A DNA stretch of 64,000 bases from Acidovorax sp. GW101-3H11 (lineage in GTDB: Bacteria > Pseudomonadota > Gammaproteobacteria > Burkholderiales > Burkholderiaceae_C): contig NZ_LUKZ01000003.1 in assembly GCF_001633105.1 (NCBI RefSeq), forward strand, positions 124,352 to 188,351, read 5' to 3'. The notes under the pieces are model-generated. The model worked only from the letters and a program-made list of their open reading frames with translations, searched no databases and was not told where the DNA came from. Position numbers and translations under genes: made by a program. Position 1 is the stretch's first letter, and every line of letters starts with the position of its first letter. Below, piece after piece: positions 34,653 to 42,672 of this stretch.

Positions 34653-37301
34653 GTGACAGAAACCAATCCCCCATTCACCGGTATGGCCGGGGCCTGCGAC
34701 GCTATGACTGTCATAGCGAAAAGCGATCAGTGCGCAGGCTGGAGCATGGGCCTGTGGCAGCGCGCACTGGCCCAGGTGGCCGCCCATGCCAGCGCCCAGG
34801 GCGCCCACCTGGCGCGCACCGTGGTGCTGGTGCCCTACGCCCAGCTCATGCCCTGGGCCCAGCGCCACTGGGCGCTGCAGTTTCCGCAAGGTTTTGCGCC
34901 GCGCTTTGAAACCACCCGCAACTGGGCGCGCCAACTGGAGGTGTTTGAGCCCTCGGCCGACGACTTTGCGGGCGACGTGGCGCGCGACACCCTCACGGCC
35001 CGCGCCTTGCTCGATCGTGTAGGGCAGGGCGCGCAGCGCGAGATGCTGGCCACGCCCCTGCAAGAAGCCGCCGCCCAGTTGGCGCCCGCTGTAGCGGCCG
35101 TGCCCCCCGTGCAGCGCGCGGCCTGGGGTGACGAGGCCCGCAAACTGCTGGCCACCGCCGACGAAGGCAGCAGCCTGCACTACGAAGCCCTGGTGGCGCG
35201 CCTGGCGCTGGAATGGGTGCTGGCCTCGCGCCACGCCACCGATGTGCTGTTCGAGCCCGGTGTGCGCGCGGCGGTGGATGCGTTGGTGGTGCTCGAAGGT
35301 TTTCAGTCCGACGCGCTGCCCCAGGCCTTGCTGACCCATTGGGGCGAGCAGGGCGCTTGTGTTGCGTTGCCAGCACTGGCGGATGAAGCTCCGGCACCGC
35401 CCCAACGCGCTTTGCACGCCGCCACCGATGCCGAAGACGAAGCCCACCGCGCTGCTGCCTGCGTGCTGGCCCACGTGCGCGACGGCCGTGTGCCCGTGGC
35501 GCTGGCCGCCACCGACCGCGCGCTGATTCGCCGCGTGCTCGCCCACCTGGGCAGCAGCGGCGTGCTGGTGCGCGATGAAAGCGGCTGGATTCTTTCCACC
35601 ACACGCGCCGCCTCGCGGGTCATGGCCGCGCTGCAGGCCGCAGCGTGGAACGCCTCGTCCAACGCGGTGCTGGACTGGATCAAGCACACCCCTGCGCTGA
35701 TGCCAGGCGAGGTGAATCGGCTGGAGCAATGGCTGCGCAAGGGCGTGGTGCAGCACTGGAGCGCCGCCACCGCGCGGGATCTGAGTGCGCAGCCCCACCT
35801 GGCCCGCACCGTGGCCGCCGTGGAGGCCTGGCGCGACACCCTGCGCACTGCGCGCCCCCTGGCGCAGTGGCTGCCCGCCCTGCGCGCCGTGCTGGAGCAG
35901 GCGGGCCAGTGGCAAGGACTCTCGGCCGACCTGGCCGGCATGCGTGTGCTGGCTGCCCTGCGCCTGCAAGACGGCCAGCAGGCCGAGCTGGACGCCTGGG
36001 GTGACAGCGCGGGCCGGCGCATGACGCTGGCCGAATTCACCCGATGGGCCAAGGACGTGCTCGAAGCCGGGCGCTACGTGGCCGCACAGGCCGCCGATGC
36101 GCCCGTGGTGGTGGTGCCCCTGCCGCAACTGCTGGCCCGTCCCTTTGCCGCCGCCGTGCTGCCGGGCTGCGATGAAAAGCGCCTGCAGGCCGCGCCTGAG
36201 CCTTCCGGTGACTGGTCGCAGGCCCAGCGCGAGGCCTGGGGCCTGCCCACGCGCCAGTCGCTCGAAACCGCCCAGCGTGCCGCCTGGGCCCACGCCCTGC
36301 GCACACCCGTGGTGGATGTGCTGTGGCGCACCGGCGACGAGGGCGGTGAGCCCCTGCTGGCCAGCGCCCTGGTGCTGGCCCTGCAACTGGACGGCGCCGC
36401 CACGCCCGGCGCGGATGACCGTACAGCCCGCACCGTGGCTGCCACCCCCACGCTGCGCCCCCAGCCTGTGGGCCAGGCGCTGCCGGTGGCACACCTCTCG
36501 TCCACCGCGTATTCCGACCTGCGCCACTGCCCGTACCGCTTCTTTGCCCAGCGCCAGCTGGGCCTGCGCGAGGCCGACGAACTGGACGCCGAAGTGGACA
36601 AGCGCGACTTTGGCAACTGGCTGCACGCCGTGTTGCAGCACTTTCACGAGGCGTTGCTGGCAGAGCCCACCGACCACCCCGATGAGCGCCGTGCCCGCAT
36701 GGACGCCGCTGCAGAAGCCGTCACCCGCGAGCAGCGTTTGCAAGACGGCGACTTTCTGCCCTTTGCCGCCGGCTGGGCGCAACTGCGCGATGGCTACCTG
36801 CAGTGGCTGGCCGGGCACGAGCAGCAGGGCGCCACCTTCCGCCAGGCCGAGGTCAAGGCCCGACAGCCACTGGGCGACCTGGAGCTGGTCGGCACCCTCG
36901 ACCGCATTGATGGCGTCTCGTCCACCGGCGAGCCCACGGTGCTGGTCATCGACTACAAAACCGAAAGCGACAGCGTCACCCGCCAGCGCATCAAGAGCGG
37001 AGCGGAAGACACGCAATTGCCGTTCTACGCAGCCCTGCTGAGCCACGACACCCTGCGCGCCGCCTACGTCAACGTCGGTGAGCGAGGCGAGACACAACTG
37101 CACGAACAGGACGACGTGGTGCACCTGCGCGACGTGCTGATCGAAGGCATCCAGCACGACATGGCCCGCATCGCCGCTGGCGCGCCGCTGCCCGCGCTGG
37201 GCGAGGGCTCGGTGTGCGAGTTTTGCGCCGTGCGCGGCCTGTGCCGCAAAGACTACTGGGCAGGCGCTGAACAGGCGCTGCCCGCGCAAGAGACGCCATG
37301 A
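34653..37301 (+). CDS. AddB-like PD-(D/E)XK nuclease subunit
   Basis: An 882-residue partner of the helicase that follows, together forming an AddAB/RexAB-type enzyme that resects double-strand breaks for RecA. The N-terminal ~530 residues look like an inactivated helicase fold. The C-terminal nuclease has the motif blocks LVGTLDRIDGV and VLVIDYKTES. Four cysteines fit the AddB iron-sulfur cluster: one in LRHCPYRFFAQ and C-x2-C-x5-C in VCEFCAVRGLCRKDYW. GTG start; the stop overlaps the next gene (ATGA). Confidence 0.85.
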   Translation: MTETNPPFTGMAGACDAMTVIAKSDQCAGWSMGLWQRALAQVAAHASAQGAHLARTVVLVPYAQLMPWAQRHWALQFPQGFAPRFETTRNWARQLEVFEPSADDFAGDVARDTLTARALLDRVGQGAQREMLATPLQEAAAQLAPAVAAVPPVQRAAWGDEARKLLATADEGSSLHYEALVARLALEWVLASRHATDVLFEPGVRAAVDALVVLEGFQSDALPQALLTHWGEQGACVALPALADEAPAPPQRALHAATDAEDEAHRAAACVLAHVRDGRVPVALAATDRALIRRVLAHLGSSGVLVRDESGWILSTTRAASRVMAALQAAAWNASSNAVLDWIKHTPALMPGEVNRLEQWLRKGVVQHWSAATARDLSAQPHLARTVAAVEAWRDTLRTARPLAQWLPALRAVLEQAGQWQGLSADLAGMRVLAALRLQDGQQAELDAWGDSAGRRMTLAEFTRWAKDVLEAGRYVAAQAADAPVVVVPLPQLLARPFAAAVLPGCDEKRLQAAPEPSGDWSQAQREAWGLPTRQSLETAQRAAWAHALRTPVVDVLWRTGDEGGEPLLASALVLALQLDGAATPGADDRTARTVAATPTLRPQPVGQALPVAHLSSTAYSDLRHCPYRFFAQRQLGLREADELDAEVDKRDFGNWLHAVLQHFHEALLAEPTDHPDERRARMDAAAEAVTREQRLQDGDFLPFAAGWAQLRDGYLQWLAGHEQQGATFRQAEVKARQPLGDLELVGTLDRIDGVSSTGEPTVLVIDYKTESDSVTRQRIKSGAEDTQLPFYAALLSHDTLRAAYVNVGERGETQLHEQDDVVHLRDVLIEGIQHDMARIAAGAPLPALGEGSVCEFCAVRGLCRKDYWAGAEQALPAQETP

Positions 37302-40300
37302 CCGAGAGCCATTCCCCACCCGCCCAGGCTGCCTACGAACACAACGGCCGCCTCGTCTCGCGCGAGGCGTTCTATGCCATTGCCTGCGACCCCGCACGCA
37401 GCGTGGCGGTGGAGGCCTGCGCGGGTGCGGGCAAGACCTGGATGCTGGTCTCGCGCATGCTGCGGGCGCTGCTTGATGGCTGCGCGCCGCATGAAATCCT
37501 GGCCATCACCTTCACCAAAAAGGCCGCAGGCGAAATGCGCCAGCGCCTGCAGGAATGGCTGGAGCAATTCAGCCACAAGCCGCTGGAGGAACTGACGGCC
37601 GAGCTGATTGCACGCGGAATCAGCCCCCAGGGCGCTCTGGAAAAGCGCGAGGCGCTACAAAATCTATACCGCCAGCTGCTCGAAGCAGGCCGCCCCGTGC
37701 AGATCCGCACCTTCCACAGCTGGTTTGCTGCGCTGCTGGGCACAGCCCCGCTGGCGCTGCTGCAGCAGCAAGGCCTGCCTGCGCACTTTGAGCTGCTCGA
37801 AGACGATGCCGAGGCTGTGCGCGAGGTCTGGCCCCCGTTTTTGCAGACTGTGGCAGACAGCGTCAGCCTGCGCGCCGACTACGAAGCCGTGGTGGCCCGC
37901 CACGGCCGCTCGCAAACGCACAAGGCCCTGGCAGCGGCACTGGCCAAGCGCGTGGAATTTGACCTGGCCGACGAAGCGGGCGTGGTCGATGCCTCGGTGC
38001 CACCCTTCCAGCAGGCGTACCCCGACCTGGCCGCGTTGGCCGAGCCCGCCGAGGCCCTGCGGACCGAGGCCGCCCTGCAACGCTGGCGTAACTGGGCCAG
38101 CGCCCTGGGGGCCGAGGCCAACAAGACCCCGCAAAAGGCGGCCGACGCCATCATCGACGCGCTGGCTTGTGCGGATGTGAACCAGCGCCTGGACATGCTG
38201 CGCAAAGCGATGTTCGTGGCCAAGGAAGACCGCCTCTCCAAGAACCTCGAGAAGTTCCCCGCCGCGCAAGAAGCCGAGCCCGAGCTGCAGCGCCTGCTTA
38301 CCGCACGCCGCCAGCACGAGGCCTGGCAGCACCAGCAGCGCATGGCCCGGCTGGCACGTTGCCTGATTGCGCAGTTTGTGGCCGTCAAGCAGCAGCACGG
38401 CTGGGTGGACATGAACGACGTGGAGCGCACGGCCCTGGTCATGCTGGCCGACCCCGTGCTCAGTGGCTGGGTGCAGGAGCGGCTCGATGCGCGCATCCGC
38501 CACCTGCTGGTCGATGAGTTCCAGGACACCAACCCGCTGCAATGGCAGGCGCTGCACGCGTGGCTGGCGGGTTACGCGGGTTCGGGCGGTGGGGCTGCCG
38601 CGCCCAGCGTGTTCATCGTGGGCGACCCCAAGCAGAGCATCTACCGCTTTCGCCGCGCCGAGCCGCAGGTGTTTATTGCTGCGCAGGCCTTTGTGAAGGA
38701 TGGCCTGGGCGGTGACCTTTTGAGCTGCGACCACACTCGCCGCAATGCGCAGGGCGTGATCGGCGCCGTCAACGCCGTCATGGGCCAGGCCCAGGCGCAG
38801 CAGGAGACCAGCGGCTTTCGCGACCACACCACCGAATCCATACACACGGGCCAGCTGCTGCGCCTGCCCGCCATCACCGATGCGGACGACGACGGCCAAG
38901 GTGCTGCGCGCGACCCCCTGGCCTGGCGTGACAGTCTGACCGAACCCCGCCACGAGGCCGAAGAAACCCTGCGCATGCGCGAATGCACCCAGGCCGCCGC
39001 CTGGGTGGCCGCGCAGATCGCCAGCGGCACGCCCCCCAAAGAGGTGCTGGTGCTGGCCCGCAAGCGCGACCGCCTGGCCAGCATGCAAGACGCTTTGCGC
39101 GCCCTGCACCTGCCCTGCGTGCAGCCCGAAAAGGCCGACTTGTTCGACGCGCCCGAGGTGCAGGACATGGTGGCGCTGCTGGATGTGCTGGTCTCGCCCA
39201 CACACGATCTGTCGCTGGCGCGGGCGCTCAAGTCGCCTCTGTTTGGTTTGGGCGATGACGCCCTGGTGGTGCTGGCTGTGCTGCGCCGCCAGCCGGAACA
39301 TGCGGGCTGTAGCTGGTTTGATATGCTATTAAAAAGTGAGCTATTAGGGCATAACCATCAGGCGGTAGGGGCTGTTTTGAACCAATACCAAGCCTGGGTG
39401 AGCAGCCTGCCGCCGCACGACGCGCTGCATGCCATCTACGAACACGGCGACGTGCTGGCCCGCTTTGCCGCCGCCGCGCCGGTCACCCAGCGCCAGGCGG
39501 TGCAGGCCAATCTGCGCGCGCTGCTGGCGGCATCACTGCAGCACGATGGGGGGCGCTACCTCACACCCTATGCGTTTGTGCGGGCCATGAAAAAAGGCGG
39601 CGTGCGCGCCCCCGGCCGGGCCGATGCGCAGGCCATTCGCCTGCTGACGGTGCACGGCGCCAAGGGCCTGGAGGCCGATTGCGTGCTGCTGCTGGACACC
39701 GACACCCGCCCACAGAAAGCCGAGACCATGGGCGTGCTGGTGGACTGGCCGGGCGAGCAGGCCGTGCCTGCGGCTTTCGTCTTTCTGGCCAGCGAATCGA
39801 CCCCTCCGCCCAGCGCAGAAGCCGCGCTGGCCGCCGAGCAGCAGGCCCGCAGCCGCGAGGAGCTGAACATGCTCTACGTGGCCATGACGCGTGCCAAACA
39901 CTGCCTGGCGCTGTCGTCCGTGCTGCCCAGCAATTCGGCGCCGGGCAGTTGGTGGAACCGGCTGGCGCCCTTGGTGACTGAGGTGGAGGCGGGCACCGCC
40001 CCGGCACCTGCCGCAGGTGCAGAGGCAACCCCCGGCACCTTCACCATCGCCGCGCTGCAGCCTCTGCCTGAGGCCCTGCAAAGCGCCCGCTCCCAACCGG
40101 GGGCAGCGGCCACTGCCGACCCCAGTGGCGCGGCGCCCGTGGCCATGCCCGGCGATGGCGACTCCACGCCCCTGTCGCGCCAGGGCGACGCGATGCACCA
40201 GCTGCTGGAGCAGGCCGGTGTGGCCGGTGCCCCGCTGCCCGACCTGCGCGCCCACGGCTGGCCCGCTGCGCGCATCGGCCGGCTGGCCAGCGACCACGAC

Positions 40301-40810
40301 ATCGCCCCCGCCGCCGCCGAGCTGGCTGCGCGCATGGCCCAGGGCATCCTGGCCGGGGAGGGCGCCTGGGCCTGGGACCCCGCCCAGGTGCAGACCGCCA
40401 TCAACGAGGCCCCGCTGAACTACCAGGGCCAGAGCCTGCGCATCGACCGCCTGGTGTTGCGCCGCGCAGCACATGCCGACGACGCTGCAACCACGGCAGG
40501 CTGGTGGGTGCTGGATTACAAAAGCGCTGCCCAGCCCCAGCGCCAGCAGGCACTGGTGGCGCAATTGCAGCGCTACCGCGAAGCCGTGTCGGCGCTGATG
40601 CCGGGCGAGGCTGTGTATGCGGCCTTCCTCACGGGCGATGGGCGCTTGGTGCCCGTGGGCGAAGTGCCCGGTGCGGCAGGGGCGCCGGGCGCCCTGGCGC
40701 CCGCAGTGGGGCATACTCTCGCCCCCGCTGCGCCGGTCGCCCCCGCAAAGTCCGAGCGCGCCCGCGCCGCTCCGGGGCCTGCGGATTCTCCGCAAGGCTC
40801 CTTGTTCTGA
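37298..40810 (+). CDS. AddA-like UvrD-family helicase/nuclease
   Basis: A 1170-residue ATP-dependent helicase of the AddA/RecB type. Walker A is at 40-47 (ACAGAGKT), motif Ia ITFTKKAAGEMRQRL, motif II LLVDEFQDTNPLQW, motif III VGDPKQSIYRFRRAEP, motif V LTVHGAKGLEADCVLLLD and motif VI MLYVAMTRAKHCL. The C-terminal nuclease shows WWVLDYKSA. Residues encoded by 39323-39385 (about MLLKSELLGHNHQAVGAVLN) lie on a copy of the 60 bp repeat. The C-terminus is Ala/Pro-rich, with a long low-complexity linker near 900-960. Confidence 0.88.
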   Translation: MTESHSPPAQAAYEHNGRLVSREAFYAIACDPARSVAVEACAGAGKTWMLVSRMLRALLDGCAPHEILAITFTKKAAGEMRQRLQEWLEQFSHKPLEELTAELIARGISPQGALEKREALQNLYRQLLEAGRPVQIRTFHSWFAALLGTAPLALLQQQGLPAHFELLEDDAEAVREVWPPFLQTVADSVSLRADYEAVVARHGRSQTHKALAAALAKRVEFDLADEAGVVDASVPPFQQAYPDLAALAEPAEALRTEAALQRWRNWASALGAEANKTPQKAADAIIDALACADVNQRLDMLRKAMFVAKEDRLSKNLEKFPAAQEAEPELQRLLTARRQHEAWQHQQRMARLARCLIAQFVAVKQQHGWVDMNDVERTALVMLADPVLSGWVQERLDARIRHLLVDEFQDTNPLQWQALHAWLAGYAGSGGGAAAPSVFIVGDPKQSIYRFRRAEPQVFIAAQAFVKDGLGGDLLSCDHTRRNAQGVIGAVNAVMGQAQAQQETSGFRDHTTESIHTGQLLRLPAITDADDDGQGAARDPLAWRDSLTEPRHEAEETLRMRECTQAAAWVAAQIASGTPPKEVLVLARKRDRLASMQDALRALHLPCVQPEKADLFDAPEVQDMVALLDVLVSPTHDLSLARALKSPLFGLGDDALVVLAVLRRQPEHAGCSWFDMLLKSELLGHNHQAVGAVLNQYQAWVSSLPPHDALHAIYEHGDVLARFAAAAPVTQRQAVQANLRALLAASLQHDGGRYLTPYAFVRAMKKGGVRAPGRADAQAIRLLTVHGAKGLEADCVLLLDTDTRPQKAETMGVLVDWPGEQAVPAAFVFLASESTPPPSAEAALAAEQQARSREELNMLYVAMTRAKHCLALSSVLPSNSAPGSWWNRLAPLVTEVEAGTAPAPAAGAEATPGTFTIAALQPLPEALQSARSQPGAAATADPSGAAPVAMPGDGDSTPLSRQGDAMHQLLEQAGVAGAPLPDLRAHGWPAARIGRLASDHDIAPAAAELAARMAQGILAGEGAWAWDPAQVQTAINEAPLNYQGQSLRIDRLVLRRAAHADDAATTAGWWVLDYKSAAQPQRQQALVAQLQRYREAVSALMPGEAVYAAFLTGDGRLVPVGEVPGAAGAPGALAPAVGHTLAPAAPVAPAKSERARAAPGPADSPQGSLF
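39323..39385 (+). repeat. 60 bp dispersed repeat, copy 4, inside the AddA-like gene
   Basis: Contains ATGCTATTAAAAAGTGAGCT, ATTAGGGCATAACCATCAGG and CGGTAGGGGCTGTTTTGAA. It is clearly AT-richer than the surrounding gene, and read in frame as sense codons. Confidence 0.6.
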
Positions 40811-40870
40811 CGGGTCCTTCCGTCGCTAGGCAGCGCAGCGCCCCCCCTTTTTTTTTAGCAAGGCCTTTCC

Positions 40871-42238
40871 GTGTCTAACACCCTTCCTCCTTCCGATGCC
40901 CCCACCCTGTCTGCGGAACCGTTGCAGTGCGATGTGGCCGTCGTCGGCGGAGGCCCGGCGGGCCTGATGGCTGCCGAGGTGCTGGCCCAGGCGGGCATGG
41001 CCGTGCATGTGCTCGACGCCATGCCGTCGGTGGGTCGCAAATTTCTGCTGGCGGGCAAGGGCGGGCTCAACCTCACGCATTCCGAGCCGCACGAGCCCTT
41101 TGTGGGCCGTTATGCCGGGCGCGAGCCGCAGGTTGAGCCGCTGGTCCGCGCCTTTGGCGGGCCTGCGCTGCGCGCCTGGGCCGAGGGCCTGGGGGTGGAG
41201 ACCTTTGTGGGCACCTCGGGCCGCGTGTTCCCCACCGACATGAAGGCCGCGCCGCTGCTGCGCGCCTGGTTGCAGCGCCTGCGCGGGCAGGGGGTTCTGT
41301 TCCATATGCGCCACCGCTGGCTGGGCTGGGCCGAGGAGGGTGCGCTGCGCTTTGCCGCGCCGGCAGGCGAGGTGCGGGTGGCCGCCAAAGCAGTGGTGCT
41401 GGCGCTGGGCGGTGGCAGCTGGGCGCGCCTGGGGTCGGACGGTGCCTGGGTGCCGCTGCTGGCGCAGCGCGGCGTGGCGGTGGCGCCGCTGCGCCCCTCC
41501 AACTGCGGTTTTGATGTGTTGCGCGCCGATGCCCCGGTGGGCGAGACGCGCCGCGCCTTTCTGCAGGAACTGCTGGGCCGCACGCCCGCGCCCACGGTGG
41601 GCTGGACGCCGCATTTTTCCGAGAAGTTTGTGGGCCAGCCCTTCAAGACGGTGGCGCTCAGCTTTACCGACAGCCAGGGCCGCAGCTTCAGCCGCAGGGG
41701 CGAGTTTGTGGTCACGGCCACGGGGGTGGAGGGCAGTCTGGTCTACGCCGCGTCGCACCTGCTGCGCGACGAAGTGCAAGCCCATGGCCACGCCACCTTC
41801 CACCTTGACCTGCTGCCCGACCACAGCCCCGAGCGCGTGCTGGTGGAGGTGCGCCACCCGCGCGGTTCGCGGTCGCTGTCGAGCCACCTCAAGAGCCGCC
41901 TCGGGCTGGACGGCATCAAGGCGGGCATCCTCTACGAACACTTGGGCAAGGACGGCATGAACGACCCCGTGGCCCTGGCCCACGCGATCAAGGCCCTGCC
42001 CATTACCGTGGTGGCGCCCCGGCCGATCGACGAAGCCATCAGTACTGCGGGTGGTGTGGCGTTTGAGGCGCTGGACCCGCACCTCATGGCCACGGCTTTG
42101 CCGGGCGTGTTCTGCGCGGGCGAAATGCTGGATTGGGAGGCGCCCACCGGGGGCTACCTGCTCACCGCCAGCATGGCCAGCGGCCGTGTGGCGGGGGAGG
42201 GGGCGCTGCGCTGGCTGGGGCAGTCTGCAGAGGTGTGA
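40871..42238 (+). CDS. FAD/NAD(P)-binding flavoprotein (TIGR03862/HI0933-like)
   Basis: A 455-residue oxidoreductase. The dinucleotide-binding motif VAVVGGGPAGLMAAEVLAQAG is near 19-39. It is followed by the family block GRKFLLAGKGGLNLTHSE, a second glycine motif ALGGGSW, and the C-terminal FAD segment GGYLLTASMASGRVAGE. Members are widespread and their substrate is unknown. GTG start with AAGG about eight bases upstream. It stands alone, followed by a 434 bp gap that holds ffs on the other strand. Confidence 0.85.
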   Translation: MSNTLPPSDAPTLSAEPLQCDVAVVGGGPAGLMAAEVLAQAGMAVHVLDAMPSVGRKFLLAGKGGLNLTHSEPHEPFVGRYAGREPQVEPLVRAFGGPALRAWAEGLGVETFVGTSGRVFPTDMKAAPLLRAWLQRLRGQGVLFHMRHRWLGWAEEGALRFAAPAGEVRVAAKAVVLALGGGSWARLGSDGAWVPLLAQRGVAVAPLRPSNCGFDVLRADAPVGETRRAFLQELLGRTPAPTVGWTPHFSEKFVGQPFKTVALSFTDSQGRSFSRRGEFVVTATGVEGSLVYAASHLLRDEVQAHGHATFHLDLLPDHSPERVLVEVRHPRGSRSLSSHLKSRLGLDGIKAGILYEHLGKDGMNDPVALAHAIKALPITVVAPRPIDEAISTAGGVAFEALDPHLMATALPGVFCAGEMLDWEAPTGGYLLTASMASGRVAGEGALRWLGQSAEV

Positions 42239-42300
42239 CACCGATCTGCATTCAAAAAATGCAAACCCGTTCACTGATTGTCGTCGAAGCGCCGCGCGAG

Positions 42301-42325
42301 GCTTCGACAAGCTCAGCCCGAACGG
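42301..42325 (+). repeat. 25 bp repeat, copy a (inverted relative to copy at 45471)
   Basis: GCTTCGACAAGCTCAGCCCG followed by AACGG. The same 25 bases, with one difference, occur in inverse orientation at 45471-45495, about 3.1 kb away, so the two flank ffs, dnaX and ybaB. The first eight bases also pair with GTCGAAGC at 42283-42290, a small hairpin just after the flavoprotein gene. Confidence 0.75.
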
Positions 42326-42442
42326 TTTGATGTGATCTAACGCGAATCTGTATGAGAAGGCGCTTGGGCGCTGGCGCGCACAGGGCTTTGAGCAAGCCGG
42401 GCGGCCTGCCATTGCGCTCTACGAAAAATACTGGGGTGGGGA

Positions 42443-42464
42443 CTTTTGCGCGACCGCGCAAAAG
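42443..42464. terminator. Hairpin downstream of ffs
   Basis: A 10 bp perfect stem CTTTTGCGCG / CGCGCAAAAG with a two-base loop, 16 bp past the 3' end of ffs. It is symmetric, and lacks a classic T tail on the minus strand, so termination or 3'-end processing is likely but unproven. Confidence 0.5.
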
Positions 42465-42479
42465 AAAGAAGAAGTTGAC

Positions 42480-42567
42480 GAGCCTTACCCCCGGCACTGA
42501 CTCCACAGTTAGGGCTGCTTGGTTCCCCACCTGACCCGGTTGGCCGCTTCACCATGCGAGGAGGCCC
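42480..42567 (-). ncRNA. ffs: 4.5S RNA (signal recognition particle RNA)
   Basis: The RNA of the bacterial signal recognition particle, binding Ffh to target membrane proteins. On the minus strand the conserved core reads GGTCAGGTGGGGAACCAAGC, followed by AGCC. This is the E. coli core with the two base pairs under the GGAA tetraloop changed from CC/GG to GG/CC, a compensatory change. Downstream, GTGCCGGGGGTAAGGC matches the E. coli GTGCCGGGATGTAGC region. The ends GGGCCT and AGGCTC pair. A -10-like TACAAT (42578-42583, minus) precedes it. Exact ends are estimates. It is divergent from dnaX. Confidence 0.85.
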
Positions 42568-42672
42568 GTCACCGCCGATTGTACGTCGGATGAAGGCCCT
42601 GATTTTTCAGTGGCTGTTTTGTTTGCCCTGGCGGCGCTGGGGGCGCACGGCCCAGACCGTAGAATCGCCCGC

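Noticed and set aside
34563-37397. A 944-codon open frame antisense to the AddB-like gene
   Set aside because: Composition is His/Gln/Gly-rich with no family motifs, typical of frames opposite GC-rich genes; the + strand protein has clear nuclease motifs.
42330-42530. Short open frames on both strands in the gap before dnaX
   Set aside because: They cross the 4.5S RNA core and its hairpin and have no family resemblance.
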